From assembly GCF_016775475.1 (NCBI RefSeq), contig NZ_JAEUXJ010000016.1, positions 1 through 64,000 of the forward strand: DNA of 64,000 bases. Direction: 5' to 3'. Origin of the DNA: Belnapia mucosa. GTDB lineage: Bacteria; Pseudomonadota; Alphaproteobacteria; Acetobacterales; Acetobacteraceae. The notes under the pieces were generated by a model that made no database searches, had not been told where the DNA came from, and worked only from the letters and a program-made list of their open reading frames with translations. A program made the position numbers and the translations under genes. Positions 56,289 to 64,000 of the stretch are shown here, in pieces. Within the stretch, counting starts at the first letter, position 1. The number at the start of each line of letters is the position of its first letter.

Positions 56289-58328
56289 TCACTCTCCCCT
56301 GGGCCTCGCGCGGGCGAGGATTTCGATCCGGCGCGACACGGCCGGGTCGTCCAGCAGATGCGCCGCCTCGCCGGGCATCCGGCGCTGCCAGTTCGGATGG
56401 CCCTCGGTCGTGCCGGGCAGGTTGGGCTGTTCCGGCAGGGCGAGCGCATCCTCGATCGGCAGGATGGCCAGGGTGCAGGCGGCGCTGGCGGTATGGGCGA
56501 TGGCCGCCTCCACCACCGCCTCGGCCTGGTCGGGGGCGGGCTCGTCGCCGGTGGCGGCGCCACTCTCGAGGAAGGCCCGCCAGAGGGCGCTGCGATCCTC
56601 GGCGCGCTGCGCCTGCTCCCGCTTGGCCGTATCGGCCTCGGGGAAGAGGCCGAGCCGGTCGCGCCAGCCGATATCGAGGCCGCGCCACCAGCCGGTGATG
56701 GTCGGCAGGTCATGGGTCGTGGTCATCGCCGCGGCATCGGGCGACCAGCCATGCGGCGGGCGGAAGCTGTGATCCTGCTCCTGCTCGAACCAGAGGACGC
56801 GCATGCCGAGGATGCCGGCGCGGGCCATCTCGCCATGGAAGCCCTCCGGCAGGGTGCCGAGATCCTCGCCGATGACGATGGCCCGGTGGCGATGCGACTC
56901 CAGGGCCAGCAGGCGCAGCATGTCGTGCATGGGATAGTGCAGATAGGCGCCGGCCTCCGGGCCGAGGCCCTGCGGCACAACCCAGAGCCGGGCCAAGCCC
57001 ATGGCATGGTCGACGCGCAGCCCGCCGGCATGGCGGAAGGTGGATTTCAGCAACTCGATGAAGGCGCCGAAGCCGCCCGCCCGCATCTCCAGCGGCGAGA
57101 AGGCGGTCAGGCCCCAATCCTGGCCGAGCGGGGAGAAGATGTCGGGCGGGGCACCGACCGAAAGGTCCGGCAGGATCTCCCGCTGGCGGGACCAGGCATG
57201 GCTGCCGCCGCCATCCGTGCCGACGGCGAGATCGGCGATCAGCCCGACCGGCATCCCCGCCTCCCGCGCCGCCCTCTGGGCCGCGCCGCGCGAGGCATCG
57301 GCCAGCCATTGGCAGAAGGCGTGAAAGGCGACCTCGCGCGGATTGTCCCGGGCGAAGCGCTGCACGCCGGGGCTCTGCGGCGTGCGGAATTCCTCCGGCC
57401 AGTTGCGCCAATGCCAGAGATCGGGGGATTGGCCATAGAGATGCGCATGCAGCGCCTCGAACCGGGCATGGTCCTCCAGCGCCCCGCCGGCCTCCCGCCG
57501 GAAATCGACGAAGCCTTCATGGTCGGCGGCAGCGTCAAACAGCAGGCGGAACTGCGCGAGCTTGGCGGCGGCCGCCCGCGGCCAGTCGATGAAAGGCGCA
57601 TCCTCGGCCGGCAGCAGCGGCGTGGTGCCGAGCGCGGCGGCCGGATCGGCATGCAGCACGTTCAGCATGATGCGGCTGGACGGGGCATAGGGGCCGTATT
57701 TGTTCGGATCGGCGCTGAACAGCGCATGGGCCGGGCTGATCGCCAGCGCCGTCGCGCCGCGCCGTCCGGCCGCATGGGCCAGCGCCGCGACGCCGCCGAA
57801 ATCGCCGATGCCGCCATCGCCCCCCCGCCGCAGCGAATAAATCTGCGCCGCCAGCGCCCAGGGCGCGGCGCCGTTATGGATCTCGGCATCCAGGTCGTTC
57901 AGCGTGACGCAGCGCGGCGGCGCGGCGGCGATGGTGGCATGGCCGCCATCGAGGGTCAGGCGGTGATAGCCGGGGGTGGAGACGGCGGGCAGTCGCGCCT
58001 CGCCGCCCCAACCCTCCTCCAGCCGTCCCTCGATGCGGTCGCCGCCCTCGATCTGGAGGACGTAGCGATGCCCGGGCTGGGCGCCGGGGATGGCGACGCC
58101 GTCCGGCCCGATGGTCATGGTCAGCAGCGGCGGCAGCCGCCCATCGAGCTGACGCAGCAGGTTGCGCGCCTCGCCCGCATCCTCCGGCAGGCCGAGCGCG
58201 GCGAGCACGGCGCGCATGGTCTCCGGCGCGATCGCCTTCGTCTCGCCATGCACGTCGCGCCAGGTGGTGGCGATGCCGGCGGCTTCAGCCAGCTCCCGCA
58301 ATTGGTCATCGGCACTCATGGGGGTCAT
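56289..58328 (-). CDS. malQ: 4-alpha-glucanotransferase
   Basis: 679-aa GH77 enzyme that transfers segments of alpha-1,4-glucans. GLRVDHAMGLARLWVVPQG carries the nucleophile Asp, VIGEDLGTLPEGFH the acid glutamate and TTHDLPTITGWW the third carboxylate. The N terminus has an extra alpha-helical and beta region typical of the longer, bacterial MalQ. ATG 58328 overlaps the treZ stop (ATGA). ATG 58319, nine bases downstream and better spaced from AAGG, is an alternative. It recycles short glucans from debranching. Confidence 0.93.
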   Translation of the reverse strand: MTPMSADDQLRELAEAAGIATTWRDVHGETKAIAPETMRAVLAALGLPEDAGEARNLLRQLDGRLPPLLTMTIGPDGVAIPGAQPGHRYVLQIEGGDRIEGRLEEGWGGEARLPAVSTPGYHRLTLDGGHATIAAAPPRCVTLNDLDAEIHNGAAPWALAAQIYSLRRGGDGGIGDFGGVAALAHAAGRRGATALAISPAHALFSADPNKYGPYAPSSRIMLNVLHADPAAALGTTPLLPAEDAPFIDWPRAAAAKLAQFRLLFDAAADHEGFVDFRREAGGALEDHARFEALHAHLYGQSPDLWHWRNWPEEFRTPQSPGVQRFARDNPREVAFHAFCQWLADASRGAAQRAAREAGMPVGLIADLAVGTDGGGSHAWSRQREILPDLSVGAPPDIFSPLGQDWGLTAFSPLEMRAGGFGAFIELLKSTFRHAGGLRVDHAMGLARLWVVPQGLGPEAGAYLHYPMHDMLRLLALESHRHRAIVIGEDLGTLPEGFHGEMARAGILGMRVLWFEQEQDHSFRPPHGWSPDAAAMTTTHDLPTITGWWRGLDIGWRDRLGLFPEADTAKREQAQRAEDRSALWRAFLESGAATGDEPAPDQAEAVVEAAIAHTASAACTLAILPIEDALALPEQPNLPGTTEGHPNWQRRMPGEAAHLLDDPAVSRRIEILARARPRGE

Positions 58329-60088
58329 CCTTGGCTGAGCAGCGCGACCGTGCAACGCGGCGGCAGCTCGCCGGTGGCGAGCGTTCCGGCGGCACCGGCC
58401 ATGCTCTCGAAGAGTGTTTCGCCTTCCGCCATGGCGCGGGCCGCGCCGGCGCCGAGATTGGTGGCGATGGTCAGGATCTGGCCATTGCCCAGCCGCCAGC
58501 GGGCGAGCACTGCCGCCTCGCCCACCGCCTCGGCGCCGAGCGCGCTGGCGCCCGGCAGATGCGGCACGATCCGGCCATGGCGCAGCGCCAGCAGCCGGCG
58601 ATAGAGGGCGAGCATCGCGTCATGCGGCGGGCGGCTGGCTTCCGCCGGGTCCGGGATGGAGGCGCGGAAGGTGCTCTCGGCATTCGGGTCGGGGATGGTC
58701 TCCCGCTTCGCGGGGTCCTGGAAGGCGGCGAAATGGGCGAATTCCTTGCGCCGGCCCTGGGTGACCAGCGGCGCCAGCTCGGCATTATGGTCGGTGAAGA
58801 ACAGGAAGGGCGCCGTCGCCCCCCATTCCTCGCCCATGAAGAGCAGCGGAATCTGCGGGCAGAGCAGCAGCAGCGCCGTCGCGGCCTGGAGGGCGCGCGG
58901 GTCGCTGATGGCCGGGAGCCGCTCGCCGAAGGCGCGGTTGCCGATCTGGTCGTGGTTTTGAAGGAAGAGCACGAAGGCGGTGGGGGGCAGGCCCGCGCTC
59001 GGCTCGCCGCGCGGGGCGCCGAGATGGCCGGATGTCTGGCCCTGGAAGAGGAAGCCCTCGGCCAGGACTTTGGCGAGTTTTTCTGCGCCGTTGTCGCAGA
59101 AATCCTCGTAGTAGCCCTCGCGCTCGCCGGTCAGCAGCGGGTGCAGGATATTGTGCCCGTCATCGTTCCACTGCGCGTCGAAGCCGCCGCGCGGCCGGAG
59201 GTGGCGGGCGGCGTTGCGCTCGTTCTCCAGCACCAGATGGATATGGCGGTCGGGCAGTTCCGCGCGGATGCGCGTGGCAAGGGTGTCGAGCCAATCGGCT
59301 TCGGAGATCGCATGGACCGCATCGAAGCGGAGCCCGTCGATCCGGTAGTCGCGCAGCCAGGCCAGCGCATTCTCCTCAAAGAAGGCGCGGACCGGGGCCT
59401 GCTTGAAGTCGATCGCGGCGCCCCAGGGGGTGTGGATGCCCTCATCGAAGAAGCGCTTGGCATAGGCGTGAAGATAGGCGCCGTCCGGGCCGAAATGATT
59501 GTAGACCACGTCGAGGAAGATCATCAGCCCGAGGCCATGCGCCGCATCGACCAGGGAGCGGAGCTGGTCGGGCGTGCCGAGGGCGGTATCCGGCGCATAG
59601 GGCAGCACGCCGTCATAGCCCCAGTTCCGGCGGCCGGGGAAATCATTGATCGGCATCAGCTCGATGGCAGTGACGCCTAGCTCCTTCAGCCGCGGCAGCG
59701 CGGCCTCCACCCCGGCGAAACCGCCCATGGTGCCGGCATGGACCTCATAGAGCACCGTCTCGTGCCAGGGACGGCCGCGCCATTCGGCGTGCGTCCAGCG
59801 ATAGGCGGCGGGATCGACCACCACCGAGGCATCATGCACGTCGCCGGCCTGGAGACGCGAGGCCGGGTCCGGCACCGCCAGGTCGGGCGAGACGCGGAAG
59901 CGGTAGCGGGCGCCGGCGCCGACCGGGGCCTCGGCCTCGAACCACCCCTCCCCCGCGGCCTGCATGGGCTGGGGCGCGCGGCCCTCGATCTCCAGCGCGA
60001 CCTCGGCGCTCTCGGGCGCCCAGAGGCGGAAGCGCGTCCGGTCGGGGGCGAGGAGCGTCGTGCCCCAGGTGGTCGTGGTGGTGCTCAT
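58325..60088 (-). CDS. treZ: Malto-oligosyltrehalose trehalohydrolase
   Basis: 587-aa GH13 enzyme that releases trehalose from maltooligosyl trehalose. N-terminal beta domain (LLAPDRTRFRLWAPESAEVALEIEG), then the barrel: nucleophile in GLRFDAVHAI, general acid in LENERNAARHL, and the NHDQIGNRAFGERL motif. The partner TreY, which makes the substrate, is not in the window. It overlaps glgX and malQ by 4 bp each, so the operon is tightly coupled. Confidence 0.94.
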   Translation of the reverse strand: MSTTTTTWGTTLLAPDRTRFRLWAPESAEVALEIEGRAPQPMQAAGEGWFEAEAPVGAGARYRFRVSPDLAVPDPASRLQAGDVHDASVVVDPAAYRWTHAEWRGRPWHETVLYEVHAGTMGGFAGVEAALPRLKELGVTAIELMPINDFPGRRNWGYDGVLPYAPDTALGTPDQLRSLVDAAHGLGLMIFLDVVYNHFGPDGAYLHAYAKRFFDEGIHTPWGAAIDFKQAPVRAFFEENALAWLRDYRIDGLRFDAVHAISEADWLDTLATRIRAELPDRHIHLVLENERNAARHLRPRGGFDAQWNDDGHNILHPLLTGEREGYYEDFCDNGAEKLAKVLAEGFLFQGQTSGHLGAPRGEPSAGLPPTAFVLFLQNHDQIGNRAFGERLPAISDPRALQAATALLLLCPQIPLLFMGEEWGATAPFLFFTDHNAELAPLVTQGRRKEFAHFAAFQDPAKRETIPDPNAESTFRASIPDPAEASRPPHDAMLALYRRLLALRHGRIVPHLPGASALGAEAVGEAAVLARWRLGNGQILTIATNLGAGAARAMAEGETLFESMAGAAGTLATGELPPRCTVALLSQG

Positions 60089-62190
60089 GCGGGGGGCAAC
60101 CTTGTCGCCAGCAATAGGACGGAATGGGCACCGACCGGGATGGTCCGGCCGGTCAGCGGGTAGTCCTCGGCCTCCGGCGCGGCGGTATCGAGCAGGACGG
60201 ACCAGTCCATCGGGGGGTCCGGCATGGCGAAATCCTGCGCCGCGCTGTCGGCATTCAGCAGCAGCAGCGTCGCATCGACGCTGCCATCCTCGGCCGCGGT
60301 GGCGCGGCGCAGGATCAGCGTGCGGGCCTCGGGCTCGTTCCAGGCCTCCGGCGTCATCGGCGTGCCGAATTGGTCGAACCAGGCGATATCGGCGAGGCCC
60401 GGCCGCACCTCCGCCCCGCCATGCAGGAAGCGCGCGGGGCGCAGCGGCGGCAGGCGGTGGCGCAGCGCGATCAGTCGGGCGGTGAAGCGGCAGAGGGCCT
60501 GCCCTTCATCGCCCTGGGCCTTGGCCCAGTCGAACCAGCTGACCTCGTTGTCCTGGCAATAGGCGTTGTTGTTGCCGCGCTGGGTGCGGGCGAATTCATC
60601 GCCGCCCAGCAGCATGGGCGTGCCGGCCGAAGCGAGCAGCGTCGCCAGCATCGCCCGCATCACCGAACGCCGCGTCGCCCGGATGGCCGGGTCGTCCGTC
60701 TCGCCCTCGACGCCCCAGTTGTTGCTGTGGTTGTCGGAATGGCCGTCGCGGTTGAACTCGCCATTCGCCTCGTTGTGGCGCTGCTCGTAGGCGTTCAGGT
60801 CGTGCAGCGTGAAGCCGTCATGGCTGGTGAGGAAATTCACGCTGGCCCAGGGGCGGCGGCGGCGGCGATCGAACAGTTCGGCCGAGCCGGTGAGGCGGGC
60901 GGCAAGGTCGCTGCGCATGCCGCTATCGCCGCGCCAGAAGCGGCGGACTCCGTCGCGGTAGCGGTCATTCCATTCCGAGAAGCCGGGCGGGTGGTTGCCC
61001 ACTTGGTAGCCGCCGGGGCCGATGTCCCAGGGCTCCGAGATCAGCTTCACGCGGGAGAGCACGGGGTCCTGGCGGATGGCATCGAAGAAGCCGCTGCCCG
61101 GATCGAAGCCGCCCGGCTCCCGCCCCAAGATGGTGCCGAGATCGAAGCGGAAGCCATCGACATGATACTGCTCGACCCAGTAGCGCAGGCTGTCGAGCAC
61201 CATCTGCAACACGCGCGGATGGCTGATATTGATGGTGTTGCCAGTGCCGGTATCGTTGATGTGGTGGCGCGGCTCATCCGGCATCAGCCGGTAGTAGGAC
61301 GCATTGTCGAGGCCGCGCCAGGAGAGGGTCGGCCCCATCTCGCTGCCTTCGCAGGTGTGGTTGTAGACCACATCCAGGATGACCTCGATCCCCGCCGCAT
61401 GCAGCCGGCGCACCGCGACCTTCACCTCGTTCCGCATCCACTGCTCGACCATGTAGCGCGGCTCGGGCGCGAAGAAGGCCAGCGTCGAATATCCCCAGTA
61501 ATTCTTGAGCCCCTTGGCGACGAGGAAGCGGTCCTGGAGAAAGGCCTGGACCGGCAGCAGCTCGATCGCGGTGATGCCGAGGCGCTGGAGATGATCGATG
61601 ACGCGGGGATCGGCCAGGGCGGCGAAGGTGCCCCGCTCGCGCACCGCGATATCCTCGCGCAGCATGGTCAGGCCCCGCACATGCGCCTCATAGATGACGG
61701 TGCGGTCCCAGGGGATGCAGGGCGAGCGGTCGTCGCCCCAGTGGAAGCTGTCATCCACCACGACGGATTTCGGCATGGCCGGCGCACTGTCCCGCCGGTC
61801 GAAGCTCAGATCCGCGCGGGCGGCGCCGACGCGATAGCCGAACAGCACGTCCGACCACCGCACCTCGCCGGCGAGCTGCTTGGTATAAGGATCGAGCAGC
61901 AGCTTATGCGGGTTGAAGCGGTGGCCGTGGCGCGGCTCATAGGGGCCATGGGCGCGAAAGCCATAGAGCTGGCCCGGCTGCGCCTCCGGCAGGTAGCCGT
62001 GCCAGACCTCGTCGGTGCATTCCGGCAGGGGCAGGCGGGCGATCTCCCGCCGGCCCGCCGGATCGAACAGGCAGAGGTCGATGCGCTCGGCATGGGCCGA
62101 GAACACCGCGAAATTGACGCCCAGCCCGTCCCATGTCGCCCCCAGCGGATTCGGCCGGCCGGGCAGCAACCGGGTCGGGACAGGCGGCAT
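60085..62190 (-). CDS. glgX: Glycogen debranching enzyme (GlgX/TreX)
   Basis: 701-aa GH13 isoamylase-type enzyme that removes alpha-1,6 branches. FRFDLGTILGREPGGFDPG holds the nucleophile, SEPWDIGPGGYQVGNHP the acid and FLTSHDGFTLHDLNAYEQRHNEANGE the third carboxylate. N-terminal CBM48 domain (TWDGLGVNFAVFSAHAERIDL). It supplies linear glucans for TreZ and MalQ. The stop overlaps treZ by 4 bp. ATG 62190 lies 2 bp after the glgB stop. Confidence 0.95.
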   Translation of the reverse strand: MPPVPTRLLPGRPNPLGATWDGLGVNFAVFSAHAERIDLCLFDPAGRREIARLPLPECTDEVWHGYLPEAQPGQLYGFRAHGPYEPRHGHRFNPHKLLLDPYTKQLAGEVRWSDVLFGYRVGAARADLSFDRRDSAPAMPKSVVVDDSFHWGDDRSPCIPWDRTVIYEAHVRGLTMLREDIAVRERGTFAALADPRVIDHLQRLGITAIELLPVQAFLQDRFLVAKGLKNYWGYSTLAFFAPEPRYMVEQWMRNEVKVAVRRLHAAGIEVILDVVYNHTCEGSEMGPTLSWRGLDNASYYRLMPDEPRHHINDTGTGNTINISHPRVLQMVLDSLRYWVEQYHVDGFRFDLGTILGREPGGFDPGSGFFDAIRQDPVLSRVKLISEPWDIGPGGYQVGNHPPGFSEWNDRYRDGVRRFWRGDSGMRSDLAARLTGSAELFDRRRRRPWASVNFLTSHDGFTLHDLNAYEQRHNEANGEFNRDGHSDNHSNNWGVEGETDDPAIRATRRSVMRAMLATLLASAGTPMLLGGDEFARTQRGNNNAYCQDNEVSWFDWAKAQGDEGQALCRFTARLIALRHRLPPLRPARFLHGGAEVRPGLADIAWFDQFGTPMTPEAWNEPEARTLILRRATAAEDGSVDATLLLLNADSAAQDFAMPDPPMDWSVLLDTAAPEAEDYPLTGRTIPVGAHSVLLLATRLPPA

Positions 62191-62192
62191 CC

Positions 62193-64000
62193 TCAGCCGT
62201 GCCGCGTCAGGACGAGCGCGGCCAGCGGCGGCAGGAAGAGCGCAAAGGACTGGTCGAAGCCATGGCTTGGAATTGCCTCGGCCTCGACCCAGCCGGCATT
62301 GCCGTTATTCGTGCCGCCATAGGCCGCGCCATCGGTATTCACGACCTCCTGCCAGGTGCCACCGGCGGGGACACCGATCCGGTAGCCATGCCGCGGCACG
62401 GGGGTCATGTTGCAGACCACCAGCGCCGGCGGATCGCCCTCAGCTCCGTAACGCAGCCAGGCGAAGATGCTCTGCTCGCGGTCGTTGCCGACCACCCAGC
62501 GGAACCCCTCCGGAGAGGCATCCTGGCGATGCAGGGCCGGGATGCCGCGATAGGCGGCGTTCAGGTCATGCAGCAGCCGCTGGATACCGCGATGCCGCGC
62601 ATCGTCGAGCAGCCCCCAGGGCAGCGACTGGTCATGGTTCCATTCCGTCGGCTGGGCCATGTCGATGCCCATGAAGACCAGCTTCTTGCCGGGATGGGTC
62701 CACATGAAGGCGAGATAGGCGCGCAGATTGGCGAATTTCTGCCACGGGTCACCCGGCATCTTCCCGAAAAGCGAGCCCTTGCCATAGACCACCTCGTCAT
62801 GGCTGAGCGGCAGGATGAATTTCTCGCTCCACGCATAGACCAGGCCGAAGGTCATGCTGTCATGGTGGTAGCGGCGGTTGACCGGATCCTCCTCGATGTA
62901 ATGGAGGGTGTCGTGCATCCAGCCCATATTCCATTTGTAGTCGAAGCCGAGGCCGCCTTCCTGTGTCGGCCGGGTCACGCCGGGCCAGGCGGTGCTTTCC
63001 TCGGCGATGGTGATCGCGCCGGGGCAGCGTTCGGCGATGACGGCGTTCATCTCCTGCAGGAAGGCGACGGATTCCAGATTCTCCCGCCCGCCATAGCGGT
63101 TCGGAATCCATTCGCCGGCCGGGCGCGAATAGTCGCGGTAGAGCATGGAGGCGACCGCATCCACGCGCAGCCCGTCCACATGGTAGTGCTCCAGCCAATG
63201 CATGGCGCTGGCGAGGATGAAGCCGCGCACCTCGTTGCGGCCGAGATTGTAGATCGCGGTGTTCCAGTCGCGGTGGAAGCCCTCCCGCGGATCGGCATGC
63301 TCATAGAGCGGCGTGCCATCGAAGCGGTAGAGGCCATGCGCATCGGTCGGGAAATGCGCCGGCACCCAGTCGAGTATGATGCCGATCCCGGCCGCATGGG
63401 CGCGATCGACAAAGCGGGCGAAGCCCATGGGCGAGCCGAAGCGGGCGCTCGGCGCGAACATCCCGAGCGGCTGGTAGCCCCAGGAACCGCCGAAGGGATG
63501 CTCCATCACGGGCATGAATTCGAGATGGGTGAAGCCCATCCCCTGCACATAGGGAATCAGCCGGTCCGCCAGCCGGTCCCAGTCTGGCGAGCCGCCGGCG
63601 GCGTCATGCCACCAGGATCCCGCATGGACCTCATAGACCGAGATCGGCGCATCGGGGGCCTGCCGCGCCCGGCGGCTCGCCATCCATTCGTCATCGGTCC
63701 AGCGGAAGGGCGTCGGGTCGCCGATGCGGGAGGCGGTGTCGGGCGGCAGCTCGGTCTGAGTCGCGACCGGATCGGCCTTCAGCGGCAGCGTGCCGCCATC
63801 GGGCCCGACGATCTCATACTTGTAGGCCATGCCGGGGCGGAGGCGCGGGATGAACAGCTCCCACACGCCCGCCTCGCGCCGCAGCCGCATCGCATGGCGC
63901 CGGCCATCCCAGTTGTTGAAATCGCCGACGACCGAGACGCGCTGCGCATTCGGCGCCCAGAGGGCGAAGCGCACCCCGGCCACGCCATCCAGCGTCATGG
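62193..64000 (-). CDS. glgB: 1,4-alpha-glucan branching enzyme (partial, 5' end outside window)
   Basis: GH13 branching enzyme; at least 600 residues are visible and the frame is still open at the right edge. The internal methionine at 63998 lies mid-domain ([20 protein letters not shown]), so it is not the start. CBM48 comes first; then [18 protein letters not shown] has the nucleophile Asp, [16 protein letters not shown] the acid Glu, and [20 protein letters not shown] the third carboxylate. It introduces alpha-1,6 branches in glycogen. First visible gene of the glgB-glgX-treZ-malQ run. Confidence 0.95.
   Translation of the reverse strand, partial: MTLDGVAGVRFALWAPNAQRVSVVGDFNNWDGRRHAMRLRREAGVWELFIPRLRPGMAYKYEIVGPDGGTLPLKADPVATQTELPPDTASRIGDPTPFRWTDDEWMASRRARQAPDAPISVYEVHAGSWWHDAAGGSPDWDRLADRLIPYVQGMGFTHLEFMPVMEHPFGGSWGYQPLGMFAPSARFGSPMGFARFVDRAHAAGIGIILDWVPAHFPTDAHGLYRFDGTPLYEHADPREGFHRDWNTAIYNLGRNEVRGFILASAMHWLEHYHVDGLRVDAVASMLYRDYSRPAGEWIPNRYGGRENLESVAFLQEMNAVIAERCPGAITIAEESTAWPGVTRPTQEGGLGFDYKWNMGWMHDTLHYIEEDPVNRRYHHDSMTFGLVYAWSEKFILPLSHDEVVYGKGSLFGKMPGDPWQKFANLRAYLAFMWTHPGKKLVFMGIDMAQPTEWNHDQSLPWGLLDDARHRGIQRLLHDLNAAYRGIPALHRQDASPEGFRWVVGNDREQSIFAWLRYGAEGDPPALVVCNMTPVPRHGYRIGVPAGGTWQEVVNTDGAAYGGTNNGNAGWVEAEAIPSHGFDQSFALFLPPLAALVLTRHG

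Noticed and set aside
56358-58604. 748-aa plus-strand frame opposite malQ
   Set aside because: Same reason: antisense to a complete enzyme with all catalytic residues.
60124-62322. 732-aa plus-strand frame opposite glgX
   Set aside because: Antisense to a perfectly conserved GH13 gene; no motif.
1-64000. tRNA genes and CRISPR arrays
   Set aside because: I looked for T-loop-like GTTCGA motifs with acceptor stems and for regularly spaced repeats. The hits were inside coding sequence and nothing fitted.

Overview
The window is GC-rich (roughly 70 percent by eye) and densely coded. Short intergenic gaps, many ATGA or GTGA stop/start overlaps, and the genes present (SecB next to a Tim44-like protein and MltA, DUF1194, DUF3775, DUF815-YajC, a CobW/WD40 pair, two TRAP transporters, an alphaproteobacterial palindromic repeat) point to a free-living alphaproteobacterium, most likely Acetobacteraceae (Roseomonas-like). 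The genus is inferred from gene content only. No rRNA, tRNA, CRISPR array, prophage or complete insertion sequence was seen.

Layout. 1-930: tail of an unknown gene and a pirin. 960-1150: a strongly structured stretch ending in a plus-strand intrinsic terminator, possibly a new non-coding RNA. 1150-8279: six-gene minus-strand operon (hyfB-C-E-F-G-I order) for a membrane complex related to hydrogenase-4 and complex I. Its 'large subunit' lacks every nickel-binding cysteine, so it is an energy-converting-hydrogenase-related (Ehr) complex rather than a hydrogenase. 8472-11579: TRAP transporter of the 2-oxoacid type. 11643-17945: amidase, 2OG-Fe dioxygenase coupled to a LutA-like protein, mltA, Tim44-like gene, a phosphatase and secB. 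18073-25325: surface polysaccharide locus (DegT aminotransferase, two GT4 enzymes, WecB-like epimerase, CapD/FlaA1-like dehydratase) interrupted by a DUF4160-DUF2442 pair. Isolated sugar genes continue at 25351 (Gfo/Idh/MocA), 28610 (second DegT) and 33441 (FkbM).

26366-39660 is a mosaic of small units: a TetR/quinone-reductase divergon with a visible operator, a domesticated IS5-type transposase N-domain protein, a vWA-like DUF1194 protein, a hydantoin-racemase-like protein lacking its second cysteine, a ChaA antiporter, GST, an omega-aminotransferase, a degenerate receiver-HPt protein, a ParE toxin remnant, and a CobW GTPase with a WD40 partner. 39788-42975 holds D-tartrate dehydratase and a CaiB/BaiF CoA-transferase divergent from an enoyl-CoA hydratase. 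43086-46308 holds a Pro/Gly-rich exported protein with a strong terminator, yajC, DUF815, a YefM-YoeB toxin-antitoxin pair and an XRE regulator.

46421-54643 carries an inverted repeat element, an OmpR/EnvZ-like two-component system with a tandem direct repeat upstream, an AlkA-like glycosylase, a hydantoinase followed by a coupled small gene broken by an in-frame amber codon, and a second TRAP operon on the minus strand. 54715-64000 is a storage-carbohydrate block on the minus strand: glgB (cut by the window end), glgX, treZ, malQ and otsA, which together support alpha-glucan remodelling and trehalose synthesis. treY is not in the window.

The most notable observations are the Ehr-type complex without nickel ligands, the 960-1150 structured RNA candidate, the amber-interrupted coupled gene, and several palindromic operator candidates whose position relative to promoter elements suggests specific regulation.
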